NCBI RefSeq assembly: GCF_016925495.1
Contig: NZ_CP070491.1
Span: forward strand, 2,666,001-2,730,000
DNA from: Methylococcus sp. EFPC2
GTDB taxonomy: Bacteria; Pseudomonadota; Gammaproteobacteria; Methylococcales; Methylococcaceae
DNA length: 64,000 nucleotides
Reading direction: 5' to 3'
Below the pieces are notes generated by a model. That model saw only the letters and a program-made list of their open reading frames with translations, had not been told where the DNA came from and did not search any database. Position numbers and translations under genes: made by a program. The stretch's first letter is position 1. Each line of letters begins with the position of its first letter. Shown piece after piece: positions 9,737 to 18,854 of the stretch.

Positions 9737-12700
9737 AATTACCGCCCCCTCTGGCAGCGTTAGCGCCCCGTCCAGCAGTAGAACCGGCAAGCGCCTTGGC
9801 CCCAGTCGGTGTACCATTCCAAAGTCGTTCAGCAGCATTCATTTCGCCCCAGCCATGAAGACCTTCATGAAACTCTCTACTGGGCATGGGCATCAAATTC
9901 CAAGGCTGATTCTTTATGGCATTCGGGACGTTTTTGCCCCATCCGTTTTGCGGTATAAGCCAATGATGCATTTCCTGGCCCTTAAATTCTCGCCACCCCG
10001 TTTTTGTCAGCCATTTACTAGTAGCGCTCCAACTGTGACTACCAGTTTTGATGATCCCTTTACCCAAGGCGGTTGCGAGTGATTTAACTAAAAACACATC
10101 AGAAACTGCCATTGCTGTGTTGACAAGACCCCACCCCCAATTTCCACATTCAAAATCATGAATAGCCTGTTTTCCTGAGCCCCATATTGGAATAAGGCTT
10201 TCACCAAAGCCAGGAGCATCTACAAGCCCAAAAGCATCAAAATTATTTATCGGATCGTTTTGGACATATCCATATAGGTTTGATGCATTACCTAAGAACA
10301 ATATTGGATCTTGGGCTATCCAACGTCCTAGCCGCGCATCATAGTCCCTAGCCCCAAACCTAACCAACCCCGTATCCCTGTCATAGATACCCCCAGCAAA
10401 CCCGAACGGCTGAAACCCAGGATTGGTATCCAGTATCACCTTACCGAATTCGTCGTAATCCAGTTCCTGGGCGACGGTATTCGTAGCGACGTCGACGATG
10501 AGGCGCGGGCTACCCAGGTGGTCGGTCACGACGCGGTAGGCCACCCCGCCCTTGACGATGTAGTCCGGTACGTTGACACCGGTGGCGTAGACGAAGCGGG
10601 AGACGACGTTGCCGCTGCCGTCCAGCTCGGCTATGGGCTTTAGGGAATCCTGCCAGAGGAAGCCCTGCACCGACACACCGTTGACTTCCTTGCCGACGCG
10701 GCGGTTCTGCGCGTCCGTGACGTAGTCGATCTTGGCACCACCGGGCAGGTCGACGTGTTTCAGATTGCCCAGCACGTCGTATTGGTATTTGGTTACTGCC
10801 GTGCCGACCGTCTTGGCGGCCAGTTCGCCGTTGGCGGTATAGGCATAGGTCGCGCCAGCGTAGGAGAGCAAACGGTCCTGGTCGTCGTAAGTGCCGCTTT
10901 CGGTACCGGTCGGCGTGGTGCGGCTCAGGCGGTTGCCGTTGCTGTCGTAGGCGTAGCTGGATATCACGGCTCCATCTTTCTTGACCTCGATCAGACGGCC
11001 GGCCGTGTCGTAGTCGTATCCATAGGTATGGCTGACCAAGCCGACCGTTTCTTTCTTCTGGGTAATACGCCCCAGCTTGTCGCGGGTATATTCCTCCTTG
11101 AGCAAACCGGTCGCACCGTACTTGGCATCGTAGGTCGTCACCTCGCCGAAGCTGTTGTAGGCGAAGCTGTCGGTCACCGTGCCCAGTGCGGTGCCGGTCA
11201 GCAAGCCGTTTTGTGCATTGCGGCTGAGGCTAAGCGCGCCGGCCTTGGTCAGCAATCCGTCGCCGTCGTACTGGTAGTTGATGACGTCGCCGCCATTCAA
11301 ACCCACCGAAGCCAGGCGCAAATCGTTGTCGTAGCTGTATTCGACCGAACCGGACACGCTGCCCGACCACGTCGTCTTGCTCAGCAAGGAGCCGGTGTAG
11401 GCGTAGTCCAGCCGGCCAGCATCGGGCGCGGTAATGCTCGCCAGCTTGCCGGTCGCACCGTCGTAAGCGAAATCGAAATGGCCGTCGGGTATCGTCAGCC
11501 GGTTGAGCCGGCCGCCGCCGTCGTAGCCGTAGTCCAGCGTATGGCCGTCCGGACGGGTGATGCGGGTGAGTTGCTGATCGAGGTTGTAGTCGTAGACCGT
11601 GTGGTTGGTGCCCGCGCCAACGTCCGGCGGCGTGTATTCGTCGTTGAGATCGACGGCCGTGTAGCGGAACTCGTGCGCCGGCCGACCGGGCGGGGTCAGC
11701 GATTTTAGGTTGCCGTTTTGGTCGTAGCTGAAGACGATCTCGCGCAGATCGGGCAAGATCTGCTTGGTCACCCGGCCGGACAGGTCGTATTCGAAACTGA
11801 CTTTGCGCCCCAGCGGGTCGGTGGCCGATTCCAGATAACCGAGGGCGTTGTAGGCATAACCCAGCGTGCGTTGGTCGGTCCCCGTGCCCTGGCTTACGGA
11901 CGCGAGCCGGCCACGCGCGTCATAATTGTTGGCCACCGGCAAAATGCCGGTCACCTGCGTCTGCGTCGTCCGACCGAGCGCGTCCAGCACCGTCTTGCTT
12001 TGCCGTCCGACCGGCGAGGTCGTGGTGAGGGTCTTGGTCGCCGCGGCGTAGGCGCTGGAATAGCTACGACCGTTGAGCGTGGTGGTCTGCGTCAGGCTGG
12101 TCAGGCTGAACGGGTCGGCAGGATCGCTCAGGGTCGCCGTCTGCTGCGTGGTGGAACTCAGCGTCAGGCCGCCGGTCGTGAGCTGCACGCTGCCCGGATA
12201 ACGGGCGGATTCGAAGCGCGGATCGGTGGCTTCGACGGTACTCACCCTGCTGCCGTCCGGCTGCTCCACGGTGGTAGCGCCGTCGGCGGCAATGTCGCGC
12301 TTTTCCCAGGTGCCGTCGGGGTAGGTGCGCATGCGCTTTTGCCCGCCGTTGGGCTGCGTCTCCGTGTGATAAAGCGTGCTGCGGCCCAGCGCGGTAGTGC
12401 GCCTCACGTCGAAACCGCCGCTGAACTCCGTCAAGGCCAGAGTCTGGTAACCGCCGGCGGCATTCTGGTCCTTCAGCAGACGGCCGTTGGCGTCGTAGGT
12501 AAAAGTCGAGGCGTTGCCCCGCGGATTGCGGAACTCGGTCAGCAGACCGGACTCCGTGTACGCCATGTTGAAGGTCTCACCCAGCGGGTTCCTGGCGCTA
12601 GCCAAATAGCCGTGGGCGTCAAAAGTCACATCAGTCCGCTGGCCGTAGGGTCCGACGATGCCCTGCAACACGCCCGTGGCCGACCGCTCCAGGGTGGTGA

Positions 12701-15700
12701 CGTTGCCGTTAGCATCGCTCACCTGGGTCAGCCGCCCTTCGCCGTCGTAGCCGAAGCTCAACAGCGTGGCTCCGGTCAAGGTATTCAGCGTGGACAGATG
12801 TCGGCCGTTCTGATCGAAACGGTAGAGCAAGCCGCCGTCTTCCGAGGCGATGGCCAGATCGCCGCCGTCGAAGCCCGGTAAAGCCTTGGTGACGTGGAGA
12901 ATCTGGTTGGCGTTCTCGCGAGCGATGTATAGGCCGCCATCCGGCGCGAAGGTGATGGAGCGCGGATATTCCACCGGCGACTGGGTGGCGAACGCGCCTT
13001 TCTTGGCGGCGTTGCTGCTGCCGTTGCCGGCCGCGGTGGTGATGCGGCCTTCCGAACCCACGCAACGCACGCGATGGTTGGAGAAGTCCGACACACACAC
13101 CGCGCCGCCGCGGGTGATGGTCAGGCCGCGCAGCACACCCAGGCTAGCACCGAGCGCGGGACCACCGTCACCGGCATAGCCGATGGTGCCGTTGCCTGCG
13201 AAGGTCGAGATGCGCCCGTCATTGCCGATGCGGCGGATGCGGGCATTGCCGCTGTCGGCGAAATACACCACGCCTTTCTCGTCGAGCGCGATGCCGCGCG
13301 GCGCACTGACCCGGGCATTGCCGGCGAAGGCGCCGTCGCCACTGAAACCCGCCGTGCCGTCGCCGGCCAGCGTCGTGACGATGCCGTCGGTGCCGACCAC
13401 GCGGATGCGGTGGTTGCCGGTATCGCTGATGTAAAGCGTGCCGTCGGGCGCCACGGCGAGATTTTCCACACCGTCGAAGCTGGCCGAAGTCGCCGGTCCG
13501 CCGTCGCCGGCATAGCCTTTGACGCCGTTGCCGGCCACCGTCTTGATCACGCCATCGGGGCCGATCTTCCGCACCCGGTAGTTGAGGAAATCGGCAATGT
13601 AGATGGATCCGTCGGTTCCTATCGTCAGCCCGCGCGGGAAGCGGAATCGGGCGTTCTTCGCCTGGCCGCCGTCGCCGCCGAAACCGAACACGCCGTCGCC
13701 GGCTATCGTGGCGATCTTGCCGTCCGGGCCAATCTTGCGAATGCGGTTGTTGCCGCTATCACTGATATAAAGGCTGCCGTCCGGACCTGCGGCCACTTCG
13801 CGCGGGAAATTGAAGGTGGCCGCAGTCGCGACTCCGTTGTCCCCGGAATAGCCCTTGGCGCCGGAACCTGCGGCGATTTCGACCACCGGGGCCTTGTAAT
13901 CTTCGGCGCGGATCGAGCCATCGCCCAGGTACAGCTTCTTGCCGGCTGGGTCGTACGAATGGTGCACGCTCAGCGTCCAGCCGCCCATGGTTTGCTTGGA
14001 AGCATCCCAGGTATTGAGCTTGGTTTCGCTCTCCTTCCAGAGCGTGACTTCTTGGCGGGCTCGGCTGCCTTCGATAGGAACGCCGGACAAACGACCGAAG
14101 GATTGCTGGAAGCCGCCAGCAGCCGCGTAATAGACGGCGTCGTAGACGTAGCCTACGCGTATTTGCGCGTTGTGACTCCCTTGCAGTTCCTGGCCGTAAG
14201 CATTCAGGCCATCCCAATCAAACTTCACCTTCTTGTTACCGGTGGGCAACACGCTTTGCGTGAGTTGTCGGCCCGCCACGGTGACCTGGTATTCGATGCG
14301 TTTGAGGCTGGGCGGCAGGACTTTGTCGTTGACCGAAACCACCAGCGATTTGCCACCGGTCCGCCCCGGTACGCGGCTGCTGCGGTAACTCAGAGCATAG
14401 GGCGTTCCAGTCAAGGGCAAGGTTTCGCCCAAGACCTGCGTCTGGCATTCGACGATGGAACCACTGGAGCAGTCCGGAGGCGGACCATCATCACCCGGAT
14501 TGCCGTTGCCACCGGACGTGTCGCCCGGAGGCGCGGCATCGCCCGGCGGGCCGTAGGGCCAGTTGCAGTCCCACGGCGTGAAATGCTTGACCTGCACGCG
14601 CCAGAGGCTCTTGCCGGCCGGATAAAGTCCGGCGAGCTTAACCCGCTCGGCGTCGGTGATACCCAGGGCCGGGTTGTTGTCGGCATTCCCATCGCCGTCG
14701 GTATCCAGTTCTGCCTTACCCGCCTGGATGCTGACGATCTTGACGATGCGACCGTTGTCTGACGGTATCCAGGCCGCCTTGTCCTTGTCGAAGTACCCCA
14801 CCGGCACGTCCAGCCCGACCGGAAAGCCCAGGAAGTTGTCGACGTAGAAAGGCACCGGCTGGTTGAAATCGACCGTTTTGGCGCCGACCTGCTGGGCTTC
14901 GTCGACGCTCAGCTCCATGGCATAGGTGTAGCCGCTGGTCGGCGGCAAGGCGCCCGGCATCGTCGCAGGCCCATTGCTGCCCACGGTGTACTCGGTCGAG
15001 CGGACGTGCAGGCCGGACAGCGGCTGTTCCGACCCGTCCTGCAAAGTAACGGTCGCCTGAGTGCCCGTCGGGAACAATGCCGTGGTGCGCCGGGTGCCGT
15101 CGCTGTCGCTGACGGAGTTGCCTTGGGCCACTTGCATCGGCTGATTGGCTGCCAAACTGACGGTCGTCACCTTGCTGTCGACGGGCAGCAGGACGACATC
15201 CTCGCTCAAGGCGAAATCCTGCCAGGGCACATCGATCATCCTCTGTGCAGGAAGGTAACCGGTCAGGTTGAAATTAACCGCAACATAGCCGCCGCCGTTG
15301 ACCGCAAGATCAAACTGGCCGTCAGCGCGCGTCTTGGTCTGGCCGAACTCGGGATGATCCTTGACGGTGATGACCACACCGGCCAACGGACCGTTGGCCT
15401 TGTTCAAAACCCGGCCGCGTATGACCGCTGCCCGTTTGGGTTCTATGGTGCCCTCCGCGACCCCGGTCTGTATGGGCACCGCGCCTTTATATAGAAACTC
15501 CGTCGCCTGATGGGTGGAGATGGCTTCCGGATTGGCGATGACCGTCGCGACCGTTTCCGGTTTGGGCGGCAGGCCGTTTTCCGGTCCGAGCGAAAGCTTG
15601 AGATCGATCGCCGCCCCGAGCTCGGCGGTCGCGCTGGCCGACGGCGTCTGGCTGATGACCACGCCCTCCGCAACCGTGGTGCTGTGCTGGAAGCTCAGCG

Positions 15701-17267
15701 CGCCGAGTCGCAGCTTCGCCTGTATTATCACCGCCTCCGCCTGGTCGCGGCTCTTGCCGACCACAGCCGGTACCGTGCTGACCGTGGAAACAGTGCTGAC
15801 GGCGACCGAAAAACTTTGCACCGCGGTGCCGCCCTTACCGTCGCTGACCTTCACACTGACGGCTTGATCGGCGGCCTGTGCCTCGCCCGGCGTCCAGCTT
15901 ATGAGTCCGCTACTGGCATTGATGGCCATACCGTTCGGCGCTGCGGTCAGGGCATACGTCAGAACGTCGCCGTCGCCGTCGACTGCGTCGACGTCATAGG
16001 CATAGACCTGCCCGACGAATGCGTTGACCGTCGGCTGCGTGGCGATTTGCGGTGCCGTGTTATCGGCGGCCCGCACTACGACGGTCGCCGGGGCACTGGA
16101 TTGGCCGTCCTTGACGATCAACTGGGCGATGTAGTCGCCGACGACGTCGGGCACCAATCCGGCGGAAACCGTGCTGCCCCCGGTCAGCTGGACTGCGCTG
16201 CCCGGAGGCTGGTACAGCAGGCTCCATTGATGGCTCAGCGCATCGTTGTCGGCATCGCGCGAGGCGGCCCCGCTGAAACTGAGCGCCTGCCCCGGAACAG
16301 CGGACTGAGGGCCGCGCGGGTCGGCCACCGGGCGGGAATTGTCTGTCCGTATCGTGACGCTGTCGGCCGCACTGTTCTTCTGCCCGTCCGACACAACCAG
16401 CGACGCCCGGTATTCGCCGGCCTTATCAACGGTAAAGCTCGGATTGACTTGGTTAGCGCCGGCCAATGTCGCCGCGCTGCCCTGCGGCTTGGCAGCCAGG
16501 GTCCAGGCATAAACGAGCAAATCGCCGTTGGCGTCGCTGGAAGAGCTGCCGTCGAGGTGCACCAGTCCGTCCAGAACCACCGTTTGATCGTCACCCGCCG
16601 AGGCCACCGGCGGGACGTTACCCGTGCTGAGCAACACGGTATCGTCGCGGCGGGCAGTGCCGTCGCTGACCGTAAGTTTTACGGTGTAGTCTCCTGGCAG
16701 GTCGGTGCTCAACTTGGGCCGCGGCGCCGTCGGGGCAGCCAAAGCCGCGCCGCTACCGGCTGGTTTGTCCAGCAGGGTCCAGGAATAACGGAGCGGATCG
16801 CCGTCCGCGTCCGTGGAGCCGACACCACTCAGGGCGACGTCGCCCAATTGCGTCAGCACCTGGTCCGGACCGGCGTGGGCGACGGGGCAGTGGTTTTTCA
16901 GTTTGGGTGTCAGGCCACTGGGTCCCAGAGGCTTGAACAAGAGTTGGCGGAAGCGCGCGAGGTCCGGCGTGCTGACCGCCCCATCACCGTCGAAATCGGC
17001 ATCCGCGCTGTTTTTGGTGAACAAAACCTTACGGAACAGCGCAAGATCAGGCGTGCTGACGACGCCATTGTTGTCCAGGTCGCCGTCGCAAAGGTTGCCG
17101 TAACCGTCGCAGTCGGTGTCCCGCTGGTCGGGATTCGCGACCAGCGTACAGTTGTCGGCCGTATCGGCCACCCCGTCGTTATCCAGGTCGCCCGTCGCCG
17201 CGTAAGCAGACGACTGTATGGCCAGCAACACTACGACACCCAACAACCGAATTAGATACGCAACCAT
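9723..17267 (-). CDS. Teneurin/Rhs-like polymorphic toxin with dockerin-like repeats
   Basis: A ~2,514-residue exported protein. Order (approximate residues): Sec signal peptide 1-23; thrombospondin-3-like calcium repeats 26-62; two dockerin-like loops, DLDNNGVVSTPDL at 63 and DFDGDGAVSTPDL at 91; several PKD-type domains 125-400; a cadherin-like domain 405-490; a PASTA-like domain 490-560; a carboxypeptidase-regulatory-like (transthyretin) domain 610-700; a plug-like domain 940-1090; about six NHL repeats 1125-1460; YD/Rhs repeats 1470-2345; the Rhs core end; then a 164-residue variable tip. The tip has QEMHHWLIPQ, QPWNLMPM and FHEGLHG, an HNH/endonuclease VII-like pattern, so a nuclease is likely. 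I chose the start at 17267 because GGAGGG precedes it and a signal peptide follows; the ATG at 17354 has neither. The order from the transthyretin domain onward matches animal teneurins. Confidence 0.9.
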   Translation of the reverse strand: MVAYLIRLLGVVVLLAIQSSAYAATGDLDNDGVADTADNCTLVANPDQRDTDCDGYGNLCDGDLDNNGVVSTPDLALFRKVLFTKNSADADFDGDGAVSTPDLARFRQLLFKPLGPSGLTPKLKNHCPVAHAGPDQVLTQLGDVALSGVGSTDADGDPLRYSWTLLDKPAGSGAALAAPTAPRPKLSTDLPGDYTVKLTVSDGTARRDDTVLLSTGNVPPVASAGDDQTVVLDGLVHLDGSSSSDANGDLLVYAWTLAAKPQGSAATLAGANQVNPSFTVDKAGEYRASLVVSDGQKNSAADSVTIRTDNSRPVADPRGPQSAVPGQALSFSGAASRDADNDALSHQWSLLYQPPGSAVQLTGGSTVSAGLVPDVVGDYIAQLIVKDGQSSAPATVVVRAADNTAPQIATQPTVNAFVGQVYAYDVDAVDGDGDVLTYALTAAPNGMAINASSGLISWTPGEAQAADQAVSVKVSDGKGGTAVQSFSVAVSTVSTVSTVPAVVGKSRDQAEAVIIQAKLRLGALSFQHSTTVAEGVVISQTPSASATAELGAAIDLKLSLGPENGLPPKPETVATVIANPEAISTHQATEFLYKGAVPIQTGVAEGTIEPKRAAVIRGRVLNKANGPLAGVVITVKDHPEFGQTKTRADGQFDLAVNGGGYVAVNFNLTGYLPAQRMIDVPWQDFALSEDVVLLPVDSKVTTVSLAANQPMQVAQGNSVSDSDGTRRTTALFPTGTQATVTLQDGSEQPLSGLHVRSTEYTVGSNGPATMPGALPPTSGYTYAMELSVDEAQQVGAKTVDFNQPVPFYVDNFLGFPVGLDVPVGYFDKDKAAWIPSDNGRIVKIVSIQAGKAELDTDGDGNADNNPALGITDAERVKLAGLYPAGKSLWRVQVKHFTPWDCNWPYGPPGDAAPPGDTSGGNGNPGDDGPPPDCSSGSIVECQTQVLGETLPLTGTPYALSYRSSRVPGRTGGKSLVVSVNDKVLPPSLKRIEYQVTVAGRQLTQSVLPTGNKKVKFDWDGLNAYGQELQGSHNAQIRVGYVYDAVYYAAAGGFQQSFGRLSGVPIEGSRARQEVTLWKESETKLNTWDASKQTMGGWTLSVHHSYDPAGKKLYLGDGSIRAEDYKAPVVEIAAGSGAKGYSGDNGVATAATFNFPREVAAGPDGSLYISDSGNNRIRKIGPDGKIATIAGDGVFGFGGDGGQAKNARFRFPRGLTIGTDGSIYIADFLNYRVRKIGPDGVIKTVAGNGVKGYAGDGGPATSASFDGVENLAVAPDGTLYISDTGNHRIRVVGTDGIVTTLAGDGTAGFSGDGAFAGNARVSAPRGIALDEKGVVYFADSGNARIRRIGNDGRISTFAGNGTIGYAGDGGPALGASLGVLRGLTITRGGAVCVSDFSNHRVRCVGSEGRITTAAGNGSSNAAKKGAFATQSPVEYPRSITFAPDGGLYIARENANQILHVTKALPGFDGGDLAIASEDGGLLYRFDQNGRHLSTLNTLTGATLLSFGYDGEGRLTQVSDANGNVTTLERSATGVLQGIVGPYGQRTDVTFDAHGYLASARNPLGETFNMAYTESGLLTEFRNPRGNASTFTYDANGRLLKDQNAAGGYQTLALTEFSGGFDVRRTTALGRSTLYHTETQPNGGQKRMRTYPDGTWEKRDIAADGATTVEQPDGSRVSTVEATDPRFESARYPGSVQLTTGGLTLSSTTQQTATLSDPADPFSLTSLTQTTTLNGRSYSSAYAAATKTLTTTSPVGRQSKTVLDALGRTTQTQVTGILPVANNYDARGRLASVSQGTGTDQRTLGYAYNALGYLESATDPLGRKVSFEYDLSGRVTKQILPDLREIVFSYDQNGNLKSLTPPGRPAHEFRYTAVDLNDEYTPPDVGAGTNHTVYDYNLDQQLTRITRPDGHTLDYGYDGGGRLNRLTIPDGHFDFAYDGATGKLASITAPDAGRLDYAYTGSLLSKTTWSGSVSGSVEYSYDNDLRLASVGLNGGDVINYQYDGDGLLTKAGALSLSRNAQNGLLTGTALGTVTDSFAYNSFGEVTTYDAKYGATGLLKEEYTRDKLGRITQKKETVGLVSHTYGYDYDTAGRLIEVKKDGAVISSYAYDSNGNRLSRTTPTGTESGTYDDQDRLLSYAGATYAYTANGELAAKTVGTAVTKYQYDVLGNLKHVDLPGGAKIDYVTDAQNRRVGKEVNGVSVQGFLWQDSLKPIAELDGSGNVVSRFVYATGVNVPDYIVKGGVAYRVVTDHLGSPRLIVDVATNTVAQELDYDEFGKVILDTNPGFQPFGFAGGIYDRDTGLVRFGARDYDARLGRWIAQDPILFLGNASNLYGYVQNDPINNFDAFGLVDAPGFGESLIPIWGSGKQAIHDFECGNWGWGLVNTAMAVSDVFLVKSLATALGKGIIKTGSHSWSATSKWLTKTGWREFKGQEMHHWLIPQNGWGKNVPNAIKNQPWNLMPMPSREFHEGLHGWGEMNAAERLWNGTPTGAKALAGSTAGRGANAARGGGNCECD

Positions 17268-17339
17268 GCCAAGACCCTCCGAGGCCTTATATTCGGATAT
17301 CGAAACTGTCCACGTCTGAAAATGGGTTAACGATGGGCT

Positions 17340-17382
17340 GCCGGGCATACCCATTTGCCGGGCAAATAGGTATGCCTGCGGC
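17340..17382. repeat. Long hairpin between the cohesin-like gene and the toxin gene
   Basis: GGCATACCCATTTGCC and GGCAAATAGGTATGCC face each other around one base, with outer GCCG/CGGC pairs. There is one mismatch and no T-run, so this is not a classical terminator. It could stabilise or attenuate the transcript between the two genes. Confidence 0.65.
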
Positions 17383-17397
17383 TATCCATCGCCGCGA

Positions 17398-17982
17398 TCA
17401 GGATTTACGTCGCATTTTGAAGAACGTCATGCCGACCCCGGACGCCAACAAGGTCAAACCCGGCGGCAGGGGAACGACCTGCACCGAGCTGGCGGCATAG
17501 ATTGTATCGATTTCGTCCCCCAGCGAGGTCAGCCACGGCGCGGCGAAATCGGAAGGCGCGAGACTTAGCGGGCTAATGCCCGCACCGATCGCGGTAAACG
17601 CCAATTCCGCGATGGCGAAGCGCCCGTTATGCTCGGTCAATATCGAAGATACCAGTACGCTGTCGACCACACCGCGACGGTTGTCGACGGCATTGACCTG
17701 CTTCTGGAAGTCGAAGGCGCTATGCTGGAAACTCACCGAATCCAGCCGGAGTATGGCCGGGTCGAAAAACAAATTGACCCCGCCGCCTATCGTCGAACGG
17801 TCAAAACCGCGCCCAACTAAAGTGGCTGTAAATACTTCTCCAACTGCCAACCCTTCACCGGGTTTCGCCGCGTCTGGTAACTCCAACTCGATTACGGCGG
17901 CCTGCGCGGCAGGCATCGCGGCAATTCCGCCCAGCAAGAACGTGACGGCACAGAAAATCCGGAATCTGCGACTCAAATTCAT
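17398..17982 (-). CDS. Cohesin-like PEP-CTERM protein
   Basis: A 194-residue exported protein with a clear signal peptide (residues 1-28, ending AAQAA). The single domain carries features of cohesin modules: VGEVFTATLVGRGF at the N-side, GGGVNLFFDPAILRLDSVSF as the typical strand with FDP, and a hydrophobic sandwich up to about residue 168. The C-terminus VPLPPGLTLLASGVG plus a hydrophobic stretch and KMRRKS is a PEP-CTERM-type sorting signal with PLPP in place of PEP. It is the gene directly upstream of the toxin, same strand, 130 bp away, so co-transcription is plausible. Cohesin modules bind dockerins, and the toxin has dockerin-like repeats, so it may be the toxin's surface anchor (inference). 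Confidence 0.75.
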   Translation of the reverse strand: MNLSRRFRIFCAVTFLLGGIAAMPAAQAAVIELELPDAAKPGEGLAVGEVFTATLVGRGFDRSTIGGGVNLFFDPAILRLDSVSFQHSAFDFQKQVNAVDNRRGVVDSVLVSSILTEHNGRFAIAELAFTAIGAGISPLSLAPSDFAAPWLTSLGDEIDTIYAASSVQVVPLPPGLTLLASGVGMTFFKMRRKS

Positions 17983-18587
17983 ACCCGATACTCCTATTTA
18001 GTTTCCTTATAGTTCGAAATAATTCCTTACCATCCTGAAAACGGACGGCCGCCGGAAACGGACTTCCCCAACGGCTATGATATTGCCAAGAAACGTTTTA
18101 GCAAAAGCCGGACCAGCAAGAGCAAGTACTTGAAAAACTTGGTATCGACCACATCCCGCTTATGCCTAAGTATCTACACTGTAAAATCGGCCGACACCGG
18201 GACATATAAGACTATTTCGTAAATGTTAATTATACGAGGGGCAAAGGTTTATCTTTCAACCAGTTACTTAAGAACGGCACGTCGCCGCTATAAGCCCGTA
18301 TTTGTTTGATACCCTGGTTTAACTAATAAAAAAGCGTATAGCGGAAACATAAAAGCCGCGGCATAACACCCAGCCCCCTCTCCGAAGACGACGCATAGGG
18401 GGCAATCGCATAACCCAGTATCAAGGACTTATCGGTCCTTCCCCCGAGTTGAGATCAAGCGGCGGGCAGGTGTAAGAAAAACCGACAGCAACGAGGCCCG
18501 TCCGATCTGGTGACGGTACAAATCAGGCCGGTGACTATTTCTGTCGAGGGCCTCTCCCGGCTGTGGAATCGGCTCGCTCCCCCAAAC
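17983..18587. other. Gene-free interval
   Basis: This holds the promoter region of the cohesin-like gene and an AT-rich stretch near 18170-18350. I see no gene, RNA or clear terminator in the rest. Confidence 0.5.
18100..18115 (-). promoter_or_regulatory. Candidate sigma54 promoter of the cohesin-like gene
   Basis: On the minus strand TGGTCCGGCTTTTGCT has GG and GC ten bases apart and a good TTGCT -12 element. A second GG-N10-GC match (TTGGCAATATCATAGCC) lies about 15 bp closer to the gene, so either may be used. Confidence 0.4.
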
Positions 18588-18821
18588 TCAGTCGTCCGGG
18601 CGACCGGCCTGCCACCCCGCAAGTTTTCCATTGAGGTAGCGACTGACCCTCAAGGAGTCGAGGTCCTCGAACCCGACGTCGAGACGCATGATTCTGACGA
18701 AATCGAACTGCCCGGCGGGAATCACGGAACCATCGCAAACCACGTATCTGATCGATCCAGCGCCCAGCACACCTTGGCGGAGAGAACTTCCGTCAGCGAA
18801 ATAAGGAGATTCTTGGCCCAC
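18588..18821 (-). pseudogene. Short open frame in phase with the STAS-like gene, possible remnant
   Basis: A 77-codon frame (GTG start at 18821) with reasonable codon use and a protein-like sequence (IRYVVCDGSVIPAGQFDF). It lies in the same phase as the STAS-like gene just upstream, and only the TAG at 18855-18857 separates the two. It may be the detached C-terminal part of that protein, an independent small gene, or chance. I do not recognise it. Confidence 0.25.
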
Positions 18822-18854
18822 GAATAGGCCGAGGATGGGAGTCGGCGGATCGTC

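Noticed and set aside
18510-18827. A 105-codon plus-strand gene
   Set aside because: No ribosome site, no protein-like pattern, and the opposite strand is in phase with the STAS-like gene.
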